Assembly: GCA_965222445.1 (NCBI GenBank)
Contig: CBDCTY010000001.1
Coordinates: 496,001 to 560,000 of the forward strand
Reading direction: 5' to 3'
From: GCA-958296115 sp965222445
Lineage (GTDB): Bacteria; Chloroflexota; Dehalococcoidia; Lucifugimonadales; CAJWER01
DNA length: 64,000 nucleotides
The notes beneath the pieces are model-generated. The model worked only from the letters and a program-made list of their open reading frames with translations, ran no database searches and was not told the DNA's origin. Made by a program: the position numbers and the translations under genes. Below, piece by piece: positions 27,344 through 35,055 of the stretch (the stretch's first letter is position 1; each line of letters starts with the position of its first letter).

Positions 27344-27410
27344 ACAACGCTGAAGGGAGGGGAGCGTGAGCCTCTGCGCCGTTCCCCTCCCGATAGGAGA
27401 ACGAAGAGCT

Positions 27411-27689
27411 ATGCGTCCACACACCGACGATTCGAGCGGCCCCCGGAGGCGTCGAGGACGGACCGTCGTCCGGCTTGACACGGCGGCCGTCTGGGAGCGG
27501 CTGGCTCTGCTCAACCGCTCCCAGAACTGGCTCGCCAGGGAGATCGGGGTCAGCCCCGGTTACGTCTCCAAGCTGGTCAACGAAGGGCGAGCGCCCTCGG
27601 GACGCATCCGCGAACGGATGCAGAAGGCCCTCGGCGTGAACGACTTTCACCGGATTTTCAGATTGGAGGTAACAGATGACGAACCATAA
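27411..27689 (+). CDS. XRE-family HTH regulator
   Basis: The product (93 residues from ATG 27411; GTG 27366 with GGGAGGGGA upstream is an alternative start) has a basic N-terminus and one Cro/CI-type HTH: AAVWERLALLNRSQNWLAREIGVSPGYVSKLVNEG. It overlaps the next HTH gene by 14 nt, so the two small regulators are probably made together. It likely controls transfer or excision genes. Confidence 0.7.
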   Translation: MRPHTDDSSGPRRRRGRTVVRLDTAAVWERLALLNRSQNWLAREIGVSPGYVSKLVNEGRAPSGRIRERMQKALGVNDFHRIFRLEVTDDEP

Positions 27690-28050
27690 CGCTGAACCCC
27701 GTTTCGACGGGACCGACCGGACCGCCGGACACGGACGGGTGCTGCCCTACCAGAGCGGCGTGCTGTCCGAAGACTTCAAGGACCGCCTGGAGAGCCTCAA
27801 GGAGGCCAGCGGCCTCACCTGGAGCGCCTTCTCCCAGACTATCGGCGTGGACCGCAAGCAGGTGCGCCGCTGGCGCAGGAAGGGCGTCGAGCCCTCCGGG
27901 GGAGCGATGGAGTCCCTCTACCGCTTCGCGGGCCGGTTCCCCGGCGGCCTGGACATCCTCATGGGCGACGGCTTCCAGATGAACCTCTGGGAGACGGACG
28001 ACCAGGATGAGACGGAGGACGAGGAGGACCAGGAGGAAGAGGAGAGCTAG
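27676..28050 (+). CDS. Small HTH protein, paralogue of the 11754 gene
   Basis: The 124-residue product has an HTH at about residues 30-75 (FKDRLESLKEASGLTWSAFSQTIGVDRKQVRRWRRKG) and an acidic Asp/Glu-rich tail, where the paralogue at 11754 has a basic one. GGAGGT precedes ATG 27676. Having related HTH genes near both ends of the element suggests paired regulators or an old duplication. Confidence 0.68.
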   Translation: MTNHNAEPRFDGTDRTAGHGRVLPYQSGVLSEDFKDRLESLKEASGLTWSAFSQTIGVDRKQVRRWRRKGVEPSGGAMESLYRFAGRFPGGLDILMGDGFQMNLWETDDQDETEDEEDQEEEES

Positions 28051-28125
28051 ACCCGGCCCGTAGGGTCGCCGGCATTCGCCCGGTCCGTCCGACGCCGGCG
28101 GCCCATTCACCAGACCTGTAGCGAT

Positions 28126-28344
28126 ATGAAAGACGACAAGAAACAGAACAAACGGGGGAAGCCGGAGGCGGCCCCCCACGAGATCGGCGTGGTCAGGGTC
28201 TTCTCCAACCCCGGACCCGACGCCGAGGAACGGCTGCGCCGCCTCGTGACTCTGATGATCAAGTACGCCACCGGCAACGGGCAGGCTGAGCCGGAGGGGG
28301 ACGCCGCCGCGCATGAGGATGACCACGCCGAGGGAGACGGCTGA
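28126..28344 (+). CDS. Small hydrophilic protein, unknown
   Basis: The 72-residue product is charged, with a conserved-looking core VVRVFSNPGPDAEERLRRLVTLMIKYAT and a low-complexity acidic end. No family was recognised. Its TGA overlaps the ATG of the next frame (TGATG), and the serine recombinase follows 430 bp later, so it may belong to the recombination module. Confidence 0.5.
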   Translation: MKDDKKQNKRGKPEAAPHEIGVVRVFSNPGPDAEERLRRLVTLMIKYATGNGQAEPEGDAAAHEDDHAEGDG

Positions 28345-28559
28345 TGCACTCCCCTCCAACGCTCACCGTCATCAGCCTGGGCGCAGGCGTCCAGTCCTCC
28401 GCCATGGCGCTCATGGCGAGCGGGGGCGCGTTCGACCGCGTTCTCGACTGCGCCATCTTCCCCGGCGCCCGCTGGGAGCCGTACGCAGGCCAGCTGGCCC
28501 GCGATGACCCTTTCAACTTCTTTTGCGTGCCAGAGCTACCCGGAGAGAATGAACAATGA
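28344..28559 (+). pseudogene. Truncated PAPS-reductase/ATP-pyrophosphatase-like gene
   Basis: Residues 7-48 (TVISLGAGVQSSAMALMASG, then FDRVLDCAIFPGARWEP) match the N-terminal PP-loop of phage and mobile-element PAPS reductase-like proteins, which are normally 250 residues or longer. Homology ends near 28490 and the frame closes after about 23 unrelated residues, so only the nucleotide-binding start survives. The break marks a deletion or insertion junction inside the element. Confidence 0.6.
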
Positions 28560-28621
28560 CTGATGCACTACCGGACGGGTGACGAGCTTTGACGTTGGCC
28601 TGCCCAACGCGGTATGATGGT

Positions 28622-28748
28622 GAGTAGAAGTTGGCCCGGCGATGCAGCAAACATCCCGGGCCGTGGCGCCACCTGAATGGACAGGTGATGCGAATAGATT
28701 GTACTACTCGCAGACCCGCTCCCGACAGGAGGCGGGTCTTTTGATTTT
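28622..28748 (+). promoter_or_regulatory. Structured leader with terminator upstream of the serine recombinase
   Basis: GAGTAG (28622-28627) pairs with CTACTC (28704-28709). Inside it two hairpins form: GGCCCGG/CCGGGCC (28633-28662) and CACCTG/CAGGTG (28670-28687). A stem AGACCCGC/GCGGGTCT with a TTTTGATTTT tail (28712-28748) follows, a typical intrinsic terminator. A three-way junction followed by a terminator 24 bp before the recombinase ATG looks like an attenuator or riboswitch-like leader. I could not match it to a known class. Confidence 0.55.
28712..28748 (+). terminator. Intrinsic terminator before the recombinase gene
   Basis: An 8-bp stem AGACCCGC/GCGGGTCT with a 12-nt loop is followed by TTTTGATTTT. 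It either ends upstream transcription or acts as the switchable part of the leader at 28622-28748. Confidence 0.7.
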
Positions 28749-28771
28749 GGAGAACTTGGAAAGGAGGAGCG

Positions 28772-30592
28772 ATGGCTAAGACCACCTATAGAAAGACGGA
28801 GGGGAACCGGGCGGCCATCTACGCCCGCGTGTCGGACAAGAGCCAGGACGGGGAGGACAAGACCTCCATCTCCGAGCAGAAAGGCGAGATGGAAGCCTAC
28901 TGCGAGAGCAAAGGGCTGACCATCACCGCCCGCTACCAGGAGGTGGGCAGAGGCTGGTCCAAGAAGCGTCCCGAGTTCCAGCGGATGCTGGCCGACGCCA
29001 AGCGCGGACGCTTCGACACCATCGTCTGCTGGAAGTCCGACCGCCTCAGCAGGGGGATGTACCCCGCCGCCGCCCTCATGGAGGTCGTCGAGGCCCACCA
29101 GATACGGCTCGAAGCCGTCATGGACGCCATCGACATGAAGACCTTCGGCCTCATGGCGGCCATCGGCAAGATAGAGCTGGACAACTTCCGAGAGCGGTCC
29201 ACTCTGGGCAAGCGGGGAACAGCCAAGCAGGGACGGGTGCCCACCGGCGGCCTCCCCTACGGATACCGCATCGGAGACGACGGCAGGCCCGAGGTGGTTG
29301 AGGAGCAGGCGGAGGTCGTCCGCCGCATCTTCGACATGTACGTCAATGAGGGGATGGGGTCCCCCTCGATTGCCGTGCGGCTGACCGACGAGGCAATCCC
29401 CACCCAGACCGGCAAGCTGCTGTGGCGTCAGTCCTACATCCATTACGTTCTGGCGAATGCCACCTACACGGGCACTTGGGTCTACGGAAAGGAGCGTCAC
29501 ATCTCCACCGAGGACGGGACGAAGTCCTACGACCAGCCGAGGGAGACCTGGATAGAGGTCCCGGCCCCGCCGCTGGTGGGCGAGGAGACCTGGGAACGGG
29601 CGCAGAAGCTGAAGAAGCAGCGGAGCAGGAGGGACGGGAGGAACACGAAGGTGCTCTACCTGTTGCAGCACCTGCTGAAATGCGGCGAGTGCGGCCACAA
29701 CTTCCATGCGAAGTCCACCTGGAGGACCACCAACGTTCGCAATGGCAAGAAGTACCGCTACGACCTGCCCACTCCCCGCCGATACTACATGTGCAACGGA
29801 ACGCTGAGTCTCCGCCTGCGCTGCCGGGAGCGTCCCCACATCAGGGCGGAGCGGTTGGAGGAGCCGATATGGAGCGAGGTCAAGCGGGTGCTTCAGAACC
29901 CCGACCTGATCGTCGCCGGTATCGACTCCCTCGATTCCCAGGAGGGCGGCGGATTGGAGGAGGAGATCGCCCAGGCCGAGCGAGACCTGCGGAGCATCCA
30001 GATGGAAGAGGACCGCGCCATCAGGCTGTTCGTATCAGGGAAGATCACCGAAGCCCAGCTCGACCATCAGCGCAAGTTCATCACCGAGCGGCTTGAGAGC
30101 GCCAGGGCGAAGCTGGACGACTACCGGGCACGGGAGGCGAGCGGAACTGAGAAACGGCGGCTGATGGAGACTGTCCTGACGTGGGCGAAGCGGGTCGGCC
30201 AGGGCCTGGACGAGTTGACCCCGGAGCAGCGCAAGGTGATTCTCCAGATGGTCGTGGAGCAGGTCGTCATCGACAGAGACAACAACGTGGACATCACGCT
30301 GGCTATACCCATCGACGACGATTCCTCAGACCCTGATTCGCCCGAACCCGATTCCCCTGAGCCTGATTACGTCGCAGTTGCGTCTAACACATCCTCGTCT
30401 GGAAGTTGTCCCACTTCACCCGCAAGCGCGACGCCGTCGCCGCGGACCGTCCCCTATATGTACCCCACGCTCTCCGAACACCGGAGCAACCCATACCACG
30501 CTTCGTCGCAGACGGGGCCCTTTTTCTGGGAGCCTGTGTCAGTGCATGTCGATGCTGGCCCCACTTGGACAGGCAGATGCAAGGGGTGGTAG
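28772..30592 (+). CDS. Large serine recombinase (integrase)
   Basis: The 606-residue product has the resolvase catalytic domain at residues 10-150 (AAIYARVSDKSQDGE with the catalytic Ser, later CWKSDRLSRGMYP). A recombinase domain follows (GGLPYGYRIGDDG, SIAVRLTDEAIPT), then a zinc ribbon (LLKCGECGHNFHAK, later MCNG and LRCRERPH) and a coiled-coil motif at about 390-460. ATG 28772 has AAAGGAGGAG upstream. It should integrate and excise the element. The last 80 residues are Ser/Pro-rich and unlike the family, suggesting that the frame reads across the right att site into flanking DNA. Confidence 0.92.
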   Translation: MAKTTYRKTEGNRAAIYARVSDKSQDGEDKTSISEQKGEMEAYCESKGLTITARYQEVGRGWSKKRPEFQRMLADAKRGRFDTIVCWKSDRLSRGMYPAAALMEVVEAHQIRLEAVMDAIDMKTFGLMAAIGKIELDNFRERSTLGKRGTAKQGRVPTGGLPYGYRIGDDGRPEVVEEQAEVVRRIFDMYVNEGMGSPSIAVRLTDEAIPTQTGKLLWRQSYIHYVLANATYTGTWVYGKERHISTEDGTKSYDQPRETWIEVPAPPLVGEETWERAQKLKKQRSRRDGRNTKVLYLLQHLLKCGECGHNFHAKSTWRTTNVRNGKKYRYDLPTPRRYYMCNGTLSLRLRCRERPHIRAERLEEPIWSEVKRVLQNPDLIVAGIDSLDSQEGGGLEEEIAQAERDLRSIQMEEDRAIRLFVSGKITEAQLDHQRKFITERLESARAKLDDYRAREASGTEKRRLMETVLTWAKRVGQGLDELTPEQRKVILQMVVEQVVIDRDNNVDITLAIPIDDDSSDPDSPEPDSPEPDYVAVASNTSSSGSCPTSPASATPSPRTVPYMYPTLSEHRSNPYHASSQTGPFFWEPVSVHVDAGPTWTGRCKGW

Positions 30593-30649
30593 GATTCTCC
30601 AGGCCAAAGTTGAGCCGCCGCACAACGTTGCACCCGCGAGGTGGACCAT

Positions 30650-31420
30650 ATGAATCTGGGGCTGGTAACCTACAACCTGGCCAAGAGTTGGGACATAGAG
30701 ACCATCATATCCCGGTGCGAGTCCAGCGGCTTCGAGGCGGTCGAGCTCCGAACCACTCACGCCCATGGGGTGGAGGTGTCCCTCAGCCCCGCGGAGCGCG
30801 CTGAAGTGCGGGGGCGCTTCCAGGACTCCGGCATCCGTCAGCTCAGCCTGGGCAGCACGTGCGAATACGACTCGGTGGACCCGGACGAAGTCAAGGCCAA
30901 CGTGGCGCTTACGGCTCGGTTCGTAGACCTGGCGGTGGATATCGGCGCCGTGGGTGTGAAGGTCCGCCCAAACGGGCTCCATGAGGACCTGGGGGTGCCC
31001 ACGGAGAAGACCCTGGAGCAGATAGGGCTGGCCATTCGCCAGTGCGGACAGCACGCCGAGGGCACGCCTGTGTCCATCTGGCTGGAGGTCCACGGCGAGG
31101 GGACCCGGCACCCTCCCCACATCCGCCGCATCATGGAGGTGGCGGATCATCCACAGGTCGGGGTGTGCTGGAACTCCAATGCTACCGACGTGGTGGACGG
31201 GTCGGTGAGGGACTACTTACAGCTGCTCCAGCCGTGGATCATGTCGGTCCACATAAACGACCTGTGGAACCCGGATTATCCCTATGGAGAACTCTTCGGG
31301 GGGCTACAAGATTCAGGCTACGAAGGGTTCTGTCTCGCGGAAATCCGCGCGGAGAGCCACGAGCCTGATACGTTCATGCAGTACTACGCTGCGCTGTTCC
31401 GCGAGCTCTGCCGACCGTGA
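30650..31420 (+). CDS. Sugar phosphate isomerase/epimerase family protein
   Basis: The 256-residue product is a xylose-isomerase-like TIM barrel (AP endonuclease 2 fold). Visible features are MNLGLVTYNLAKSWD at the start, GFEAVELRTTHAHG, LEVHGEG at about residue 147 and the metal-site segment MSVHINDLW near 205, with EIRAE at the end. ATG 30650 is preferred over GTG 30641 because GAGGTGG lies just upstream. It is followed by a Gfo/Idh gene, a pairing usual in inositol or uronate-type catabolism; the substrate is unknown. Confidence 0.8.
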   Translation: MNLGLVTYNLAKSWDIETIISRCESSGFEAVELRTTHAHGVEVSLSPAERAEVRGRFQDSGIRQLSLGSTCEYDSVDPDEVKANVALTARFVDLAVDIGAVGVKVRPNGLHEDLGVPTEKTLEQIGLAIRQCGQHAEGTPVSIWLEVHGEGTRHPPHIRRIMEVADHPQVGVCWNSNATDVVDGSVRDYLQLLQPWIMSVHINDLWNPDYPYGELFGGLQDSGYEGFCLAEIRAESHEPDTFMQYYAALFRELCRP

Positions 31421-31529
31421 GCAGCAGCCTTACTCCGATTCGGATCCGCTCCCCTGAATACGACGCCGGGTTCTTTGACAGTGCGCGAGGTTCATAGATC
31501 AAAGCACGTTCCATTGCGGGGGCAGGACG

Positions 31530-32645
31530 TTGGAAAAAGTAGGACTGGGAGTAGTCGGACCATCGGGTGTCATCGGCCGCAAGCACGTCAGAGAGGTAGC
31601 CGCGTCAACGAGTGCGAGACTCGTCGCCATCCACGACGTGAACGCGGAAGTCGCCGATCAGCAGGCGGCTTCGCTGGCCACCAGATTCTGTCCCGCGCTC
31701 GACGACCTGCTGGGCGACCCCGAGGTGGACGCAATCACCATCGCCACGCCCCACCCCTCTCACCTTCCGATAGCATTGCGGGCTTTCGCGGCAGGCAAGC
31801 ACGTCCTCACCGAGAAGCCCATAGCGGCGACCCCGTCCGAGGCCGACGAGATGGTGAAGGCCGCGCGACAGGCGGGGCTCAAGCTGGGCGTCGTGTTCCA
31901 GAACCGCTTTCGGCCCGAGGCCATACGCATCCGCCAGCTAGTCGAAGAAGGGGTGCTGGGCGAGCTCTACCGGACGTCTCTAGTGATGGCGAAGTTAAGG
32001 ACACAGGGGTACTACGATTCGGCGCCCTGGCGCGGCACGTGGAGCGCCGAGGGCGGAGGAGTTCTCCTAAACCAGGGCATCCATTTCTTGGACCTGTTCC
32101 AGTGGCTCGCAGGCATGCCCAAGGTCGTATTCGGGCACGCGGCCACGGTGATGCACGACATCGAGGTGGAGGATTCGGCCAGCGCGTTGCTGGAGTACGA
32201 GAACGGCGCCCAGGGTATGGTCCATTGCAATACGATGCAGGCGCCCTCACAGACCAGGATAGAGCTCTGGGGTGAGCGAGGCGGGGTGGTGCTCACGGAC
32301 GACGAGATCACCTACCATAAGCTCGATGTGAGCCTGAGGCGGTTCTCGGACATGGGCGGCCCGGCCGCCACGCCCGACGTGTCTGAGGCGCCGTTTGGCC
32401 TCGCTGTCACCAGCGCCAATCACGCGGACACCATAGAGGACTTTGCACGCGCGATCATAGAGGACCGGGAACCTGCCGCGCCCGGTGAAGAGGGTGTGAA
32501 GTCGCTGGAGCTGGCGGCAGCCATCATCTATTCGAGCTGCCGGGGACAGCCGGTGACGCTGCCCATCGACCGCAAAGACTACGATGCCCTGCTGGATGAG
32601 TTGAAAGAACGCCGACGTCTCTTTACATCACCCTCACGAGCATAG
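31530..32645 (+). CDS. Gfo/Idh/MocA-family oxidoreductase
   Basis: The product of about 371 residues starts at TTG 31530. It has an N-terminal Rossmann domain (VGLGVVGPSGVIGRKHVREV), the family signature HVLTEKPIAATPSEADEM near residue 95 with the conserved EKP lysine, and the C-terminal alpha/beta domain including GGGVLLNQGIHFLDLFQWL. Enzymes of this family oxidise sugars, sugar alcohols or amino sugars with NAD(P). It probably works with the upstream isomerase; the substrate cannot be read from the sequence. Confidence 0.88.
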   Translation: MEKVGLGVVGPSGVIGRKHVREVAASTSARLVAIHDVNAEVADQQAASLATRFCPALDDLLGDPEVDAITIATPHPSHLPIALRAFAAGKHVLTEKPIAATPSEADEMVKAARQAGLKLGVVFQNRFRPEAIRIRQLVEEGVLGELYRTSLVMAKLRTQGYYDSAPWRGTWSAEGGGVLLNQGIHFLDLFQWLAGMPKVVFGHAATVMHDIEVEDSASALLEYENGAQGMVHCNTMQAPSQTRIELWGERGGVVLTDDEITYHKLDVSLRRFSDMGGPAATPDVSEAPFGLAVTSANHADTIEDFARAIIEDREPAAPGEEGVKSLELAAAIIYSSCRGQPVTLPIDRKDYDALLDELKERRRLFTSPSRA

Positions 32646-32769
32646 CTCAAGCGCGACCTTTTTCCCCTGTCCGCAGGCTGCGAGGCTGGGGGTGAGGCAG
32701 CCTCCTTGGCGCGAACGCCTCCCCTACCCCGTGGCGCGCGCCCAGGCGTAAGATGTCGGCGTCATCCTA

Positions 32770-32895
32770 ATACCAAGTCACCGTGATGCCGCCGTATATG
32801 TGCGGCCAGGGAGTGGGTTCCCGCCCCGTATCGGGTACGGGGCAGGCTCTTCGCGGGAATGACGGCTTTACGGCGCGCTCAAAATGAATTGGTAT
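32770..32895. repeat. MITE copy A (ATACCAA...TTGGTAT)
   Basis: This 126-bp element has inverted ends ATACCAA/TTGGTAT and the core CCGCCGTATATGTGCGG. Its right end supplies the last codons and the stop of the YetA-like gene on the minus strand. Confidence 0.9.
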
Positions 32896-34797
32896 AAGCT
32901 TCAATCTGGCCGACGGTATACAACACCTCCGGTGCTGCGCGCATTTGGCTGGAGAGACTCCGTCCATGTGAATGCAGCGCTTCGATCGCCTTTGGAGTCG
33001 CGTGACGCAGGACGTGTTCGAACCTCGGCTTGCGACTGATCCGCCAGGCGTAGCAGATGCCTGCCAGCCCATTTTGGAAGTTGTCAGACGACACCTTGGT
33101 ATGGGGACATGATGTGGACCGGAATCCGCGGGCTTCTTCCAGCCATGTGGAATCTATCAAGAAGTCAGCGGCACGTACAATCGACTCAGCAATCCTTGGG
33201 TCTCCAGTCGCCTGATGGTAGGACTTCAACCCGACCAGTAAGATACCGACCGCGAAACTCGCATTTCCGGTGTGCCTTGGAGGATCACATCGACAATGGG
33301 CGGGCACGAGCAGGCGCCTCCAACCGCCATCCTCGGTCTGGCGTTCAAGAGTGCGCTCGACGATGATGCGTCCTGCGTTCAGGTAGAATTCGTCGCCCGT
33401 TGCCTTGTACATCTCCATCGTGAGGACCAGGTGCCAGCCGTTGTTGCGGCAGTTGGCGAAGTCGTAATTGCGCGTGTAGTGGCCGTCGTATCTGTCCGCA
33501 ACCATCCGCGCGGTTTCAAGTGACCGTGGGTCGCCTGTCAGAAAATGGTGGAGGATGAACCCATCGATCCACGTATGACTGATGGTGAACTCGCCGCCCC
33601 ACGTCAATATCGCCCGCAGCTCCCGCGGGGTGACGGAGTCCACCCAAAGGTTGGTGGCAGGAAAGTTTCCGGTAGCGATGGCGCGCTCCATAAGGCCGTA
33701 GCCACCAGGGTGGTGGTCGCCAGTGTGCCCTATGCGATGCCGATAGACACCGCCGATTCTCAGGGCTTCCTCGGCTGCATGGCAGGTGTCGACGTCCCGG
33801 TGGTGGATCGATGCACGGCACGCCTCTTCGAAGAAACGCATGTCCCCCGATCGTGCCCATTGGAGGAAGAACACATACGCAGTGTCGTACTCATTGTTGC
33901 CCCAGTCCTTGTAGCTGTCGAAAGTCCAGTCACCGTGATTCAGCATTCCGTATTCGCGGCTGGTCTCGTGGTTCTCCAGGTAACCGGAAAACGAATCAGC
34001 AACTCTCTTTTCATATTCGGGGAACAGCCCGTCACTTCCTGGGGAGACCTCCCCGAAGGCGCCGCTATTGCAGTTCCAATCCACAGGCGCCTGGGCCATC
34101 GGCGTGGGCAGAGACGGAAGCGACTCTCCAATGTACATCGTGTGTGTCTTGGAGACTCCCTCCCGAAGCCGGTATACGCTATCTTTCAGGTAGAAGTAGA
34201 GCTTGTATTCCTCCTCGCCTCCAACACGATAGTCATAGTCGCCGATGGCTGGACAGATGCCGATTTGGATTCCTTCGCCGTGAGTCCTGAGGCTCTTGGG
34301 ATACTGCTGCCAGAAATCGACTACCTCCACGTTTATTCCGGCCACACTGACTTTCCCATCTAACCTCTCGTCACTGACTTTCCCCTTCACCACCGACCGA
34401 TCGTCGTGCGTCTGGATCAGCTCTGTTTCCTGGTTGTCTCCTGAAGCAGTCCCGAGATCGAGGTACATAGAGTCGATGTCGGTGAAAGGTTTTTCCACGT
34501 TGTCATTTACGAACGTGTGGTCGATCCGGATCAAAGGCAACCCGGAATACGCATGGACACGGAAGATGGACTTGAGGAGGCTGCGCCCATCTCTTGACAG
34601 GTGATGCCCCTCCGCGCGCACGATGCAACACATCGTTCCAGAATCTTCGATTTCGATGGAATCGGGACTTGCATTGGTAGAGAGGTATTCTTTTCCGTCG
34701 GTCCCATTCACTACCAGCTGTGCGCTCGATATGTATGGCCCGCTGTCAAGAGAGACCTTATCGAATGGCGCAAATCGGGCCTTGTCGAAGCTGATGT
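32879..34797 (-). pseudogene. YetA/PcRGLX-like polysaccharide lyase-type protein, 5'-truncated
   Basis: The open frame of about 640 codons begins abruptly near 34797 (DISFDKARFAPFDKVSLDSG) directly after an IS110 remnant, so the N-terminal region is lost. The remainder shows the RIFT-barrel-like part (SGLPLIRIDHTFVND) and then a long alpha/alpha-barrel region (YGMLNHGDWTFDSYKDWGNNEYDTAY, RHRIGHTGDHHPGGYG, NNGWHLVLTMEMYKATGDEFYL) of YetA-like or rhamnogalacturonan-lyase-like proteins. GTG 34711 could restart translation. The last codons (TNSF) and the TGA come from MITE copy A. The neighbouring sulfatase suggests a former polysaccharide-degrading pair. Confidence 0.7.
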
Positions 34798-34905
34798 CCC
34801 CAGTTCCGACAGGTACGCCAGGAGAGTGAGGAAGACTTGCTCTCCCACGCCCGGGACAGTGCGCAGCAGGTCCTCTGTCTCTCTCAATACGGGACTCTGG
34901 CGAAG
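34795..34905 (-). pseudogene. IS110-family transposase fragment
   Basis: The frame reads LRQSPVLRETEDLLRTVPGV, then GEQVFLTLLAYLSELGT, closely matching the helix-hairpin-helix region of the intact IS110 transposase at 59353-60324 (LRTVPGVGEQLSLTLLAHLPELGT). Only about 37 codons remain. Its end coincides with the truncation of the YetA-like gene. Confidence 0.75.
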
Positions 34906-35055
34906 AGCCTGCCGGTGTGCGATGATCGCCTTGGAGCCGAACGTCATAGCGAGGGAGATCGCTACACCATCACCTCCGCGTTGACAATCGCGAGTGGCCG
35001 CCAACGCAATCACCATTAGTGTCGTGGTGATCTTTTCCCACTAAGGAGATTTCAA

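Noticed and set aside
28622..28709. An HDV-like or hammerhead ribozyme in the recombinase leader
   Set aside because: The segment GATGCGAATAG recalls an HDV joining region and CTGAATGGA a hammerhead core, but the required P1 pairing and CUGANGA/GAAA core are absent.
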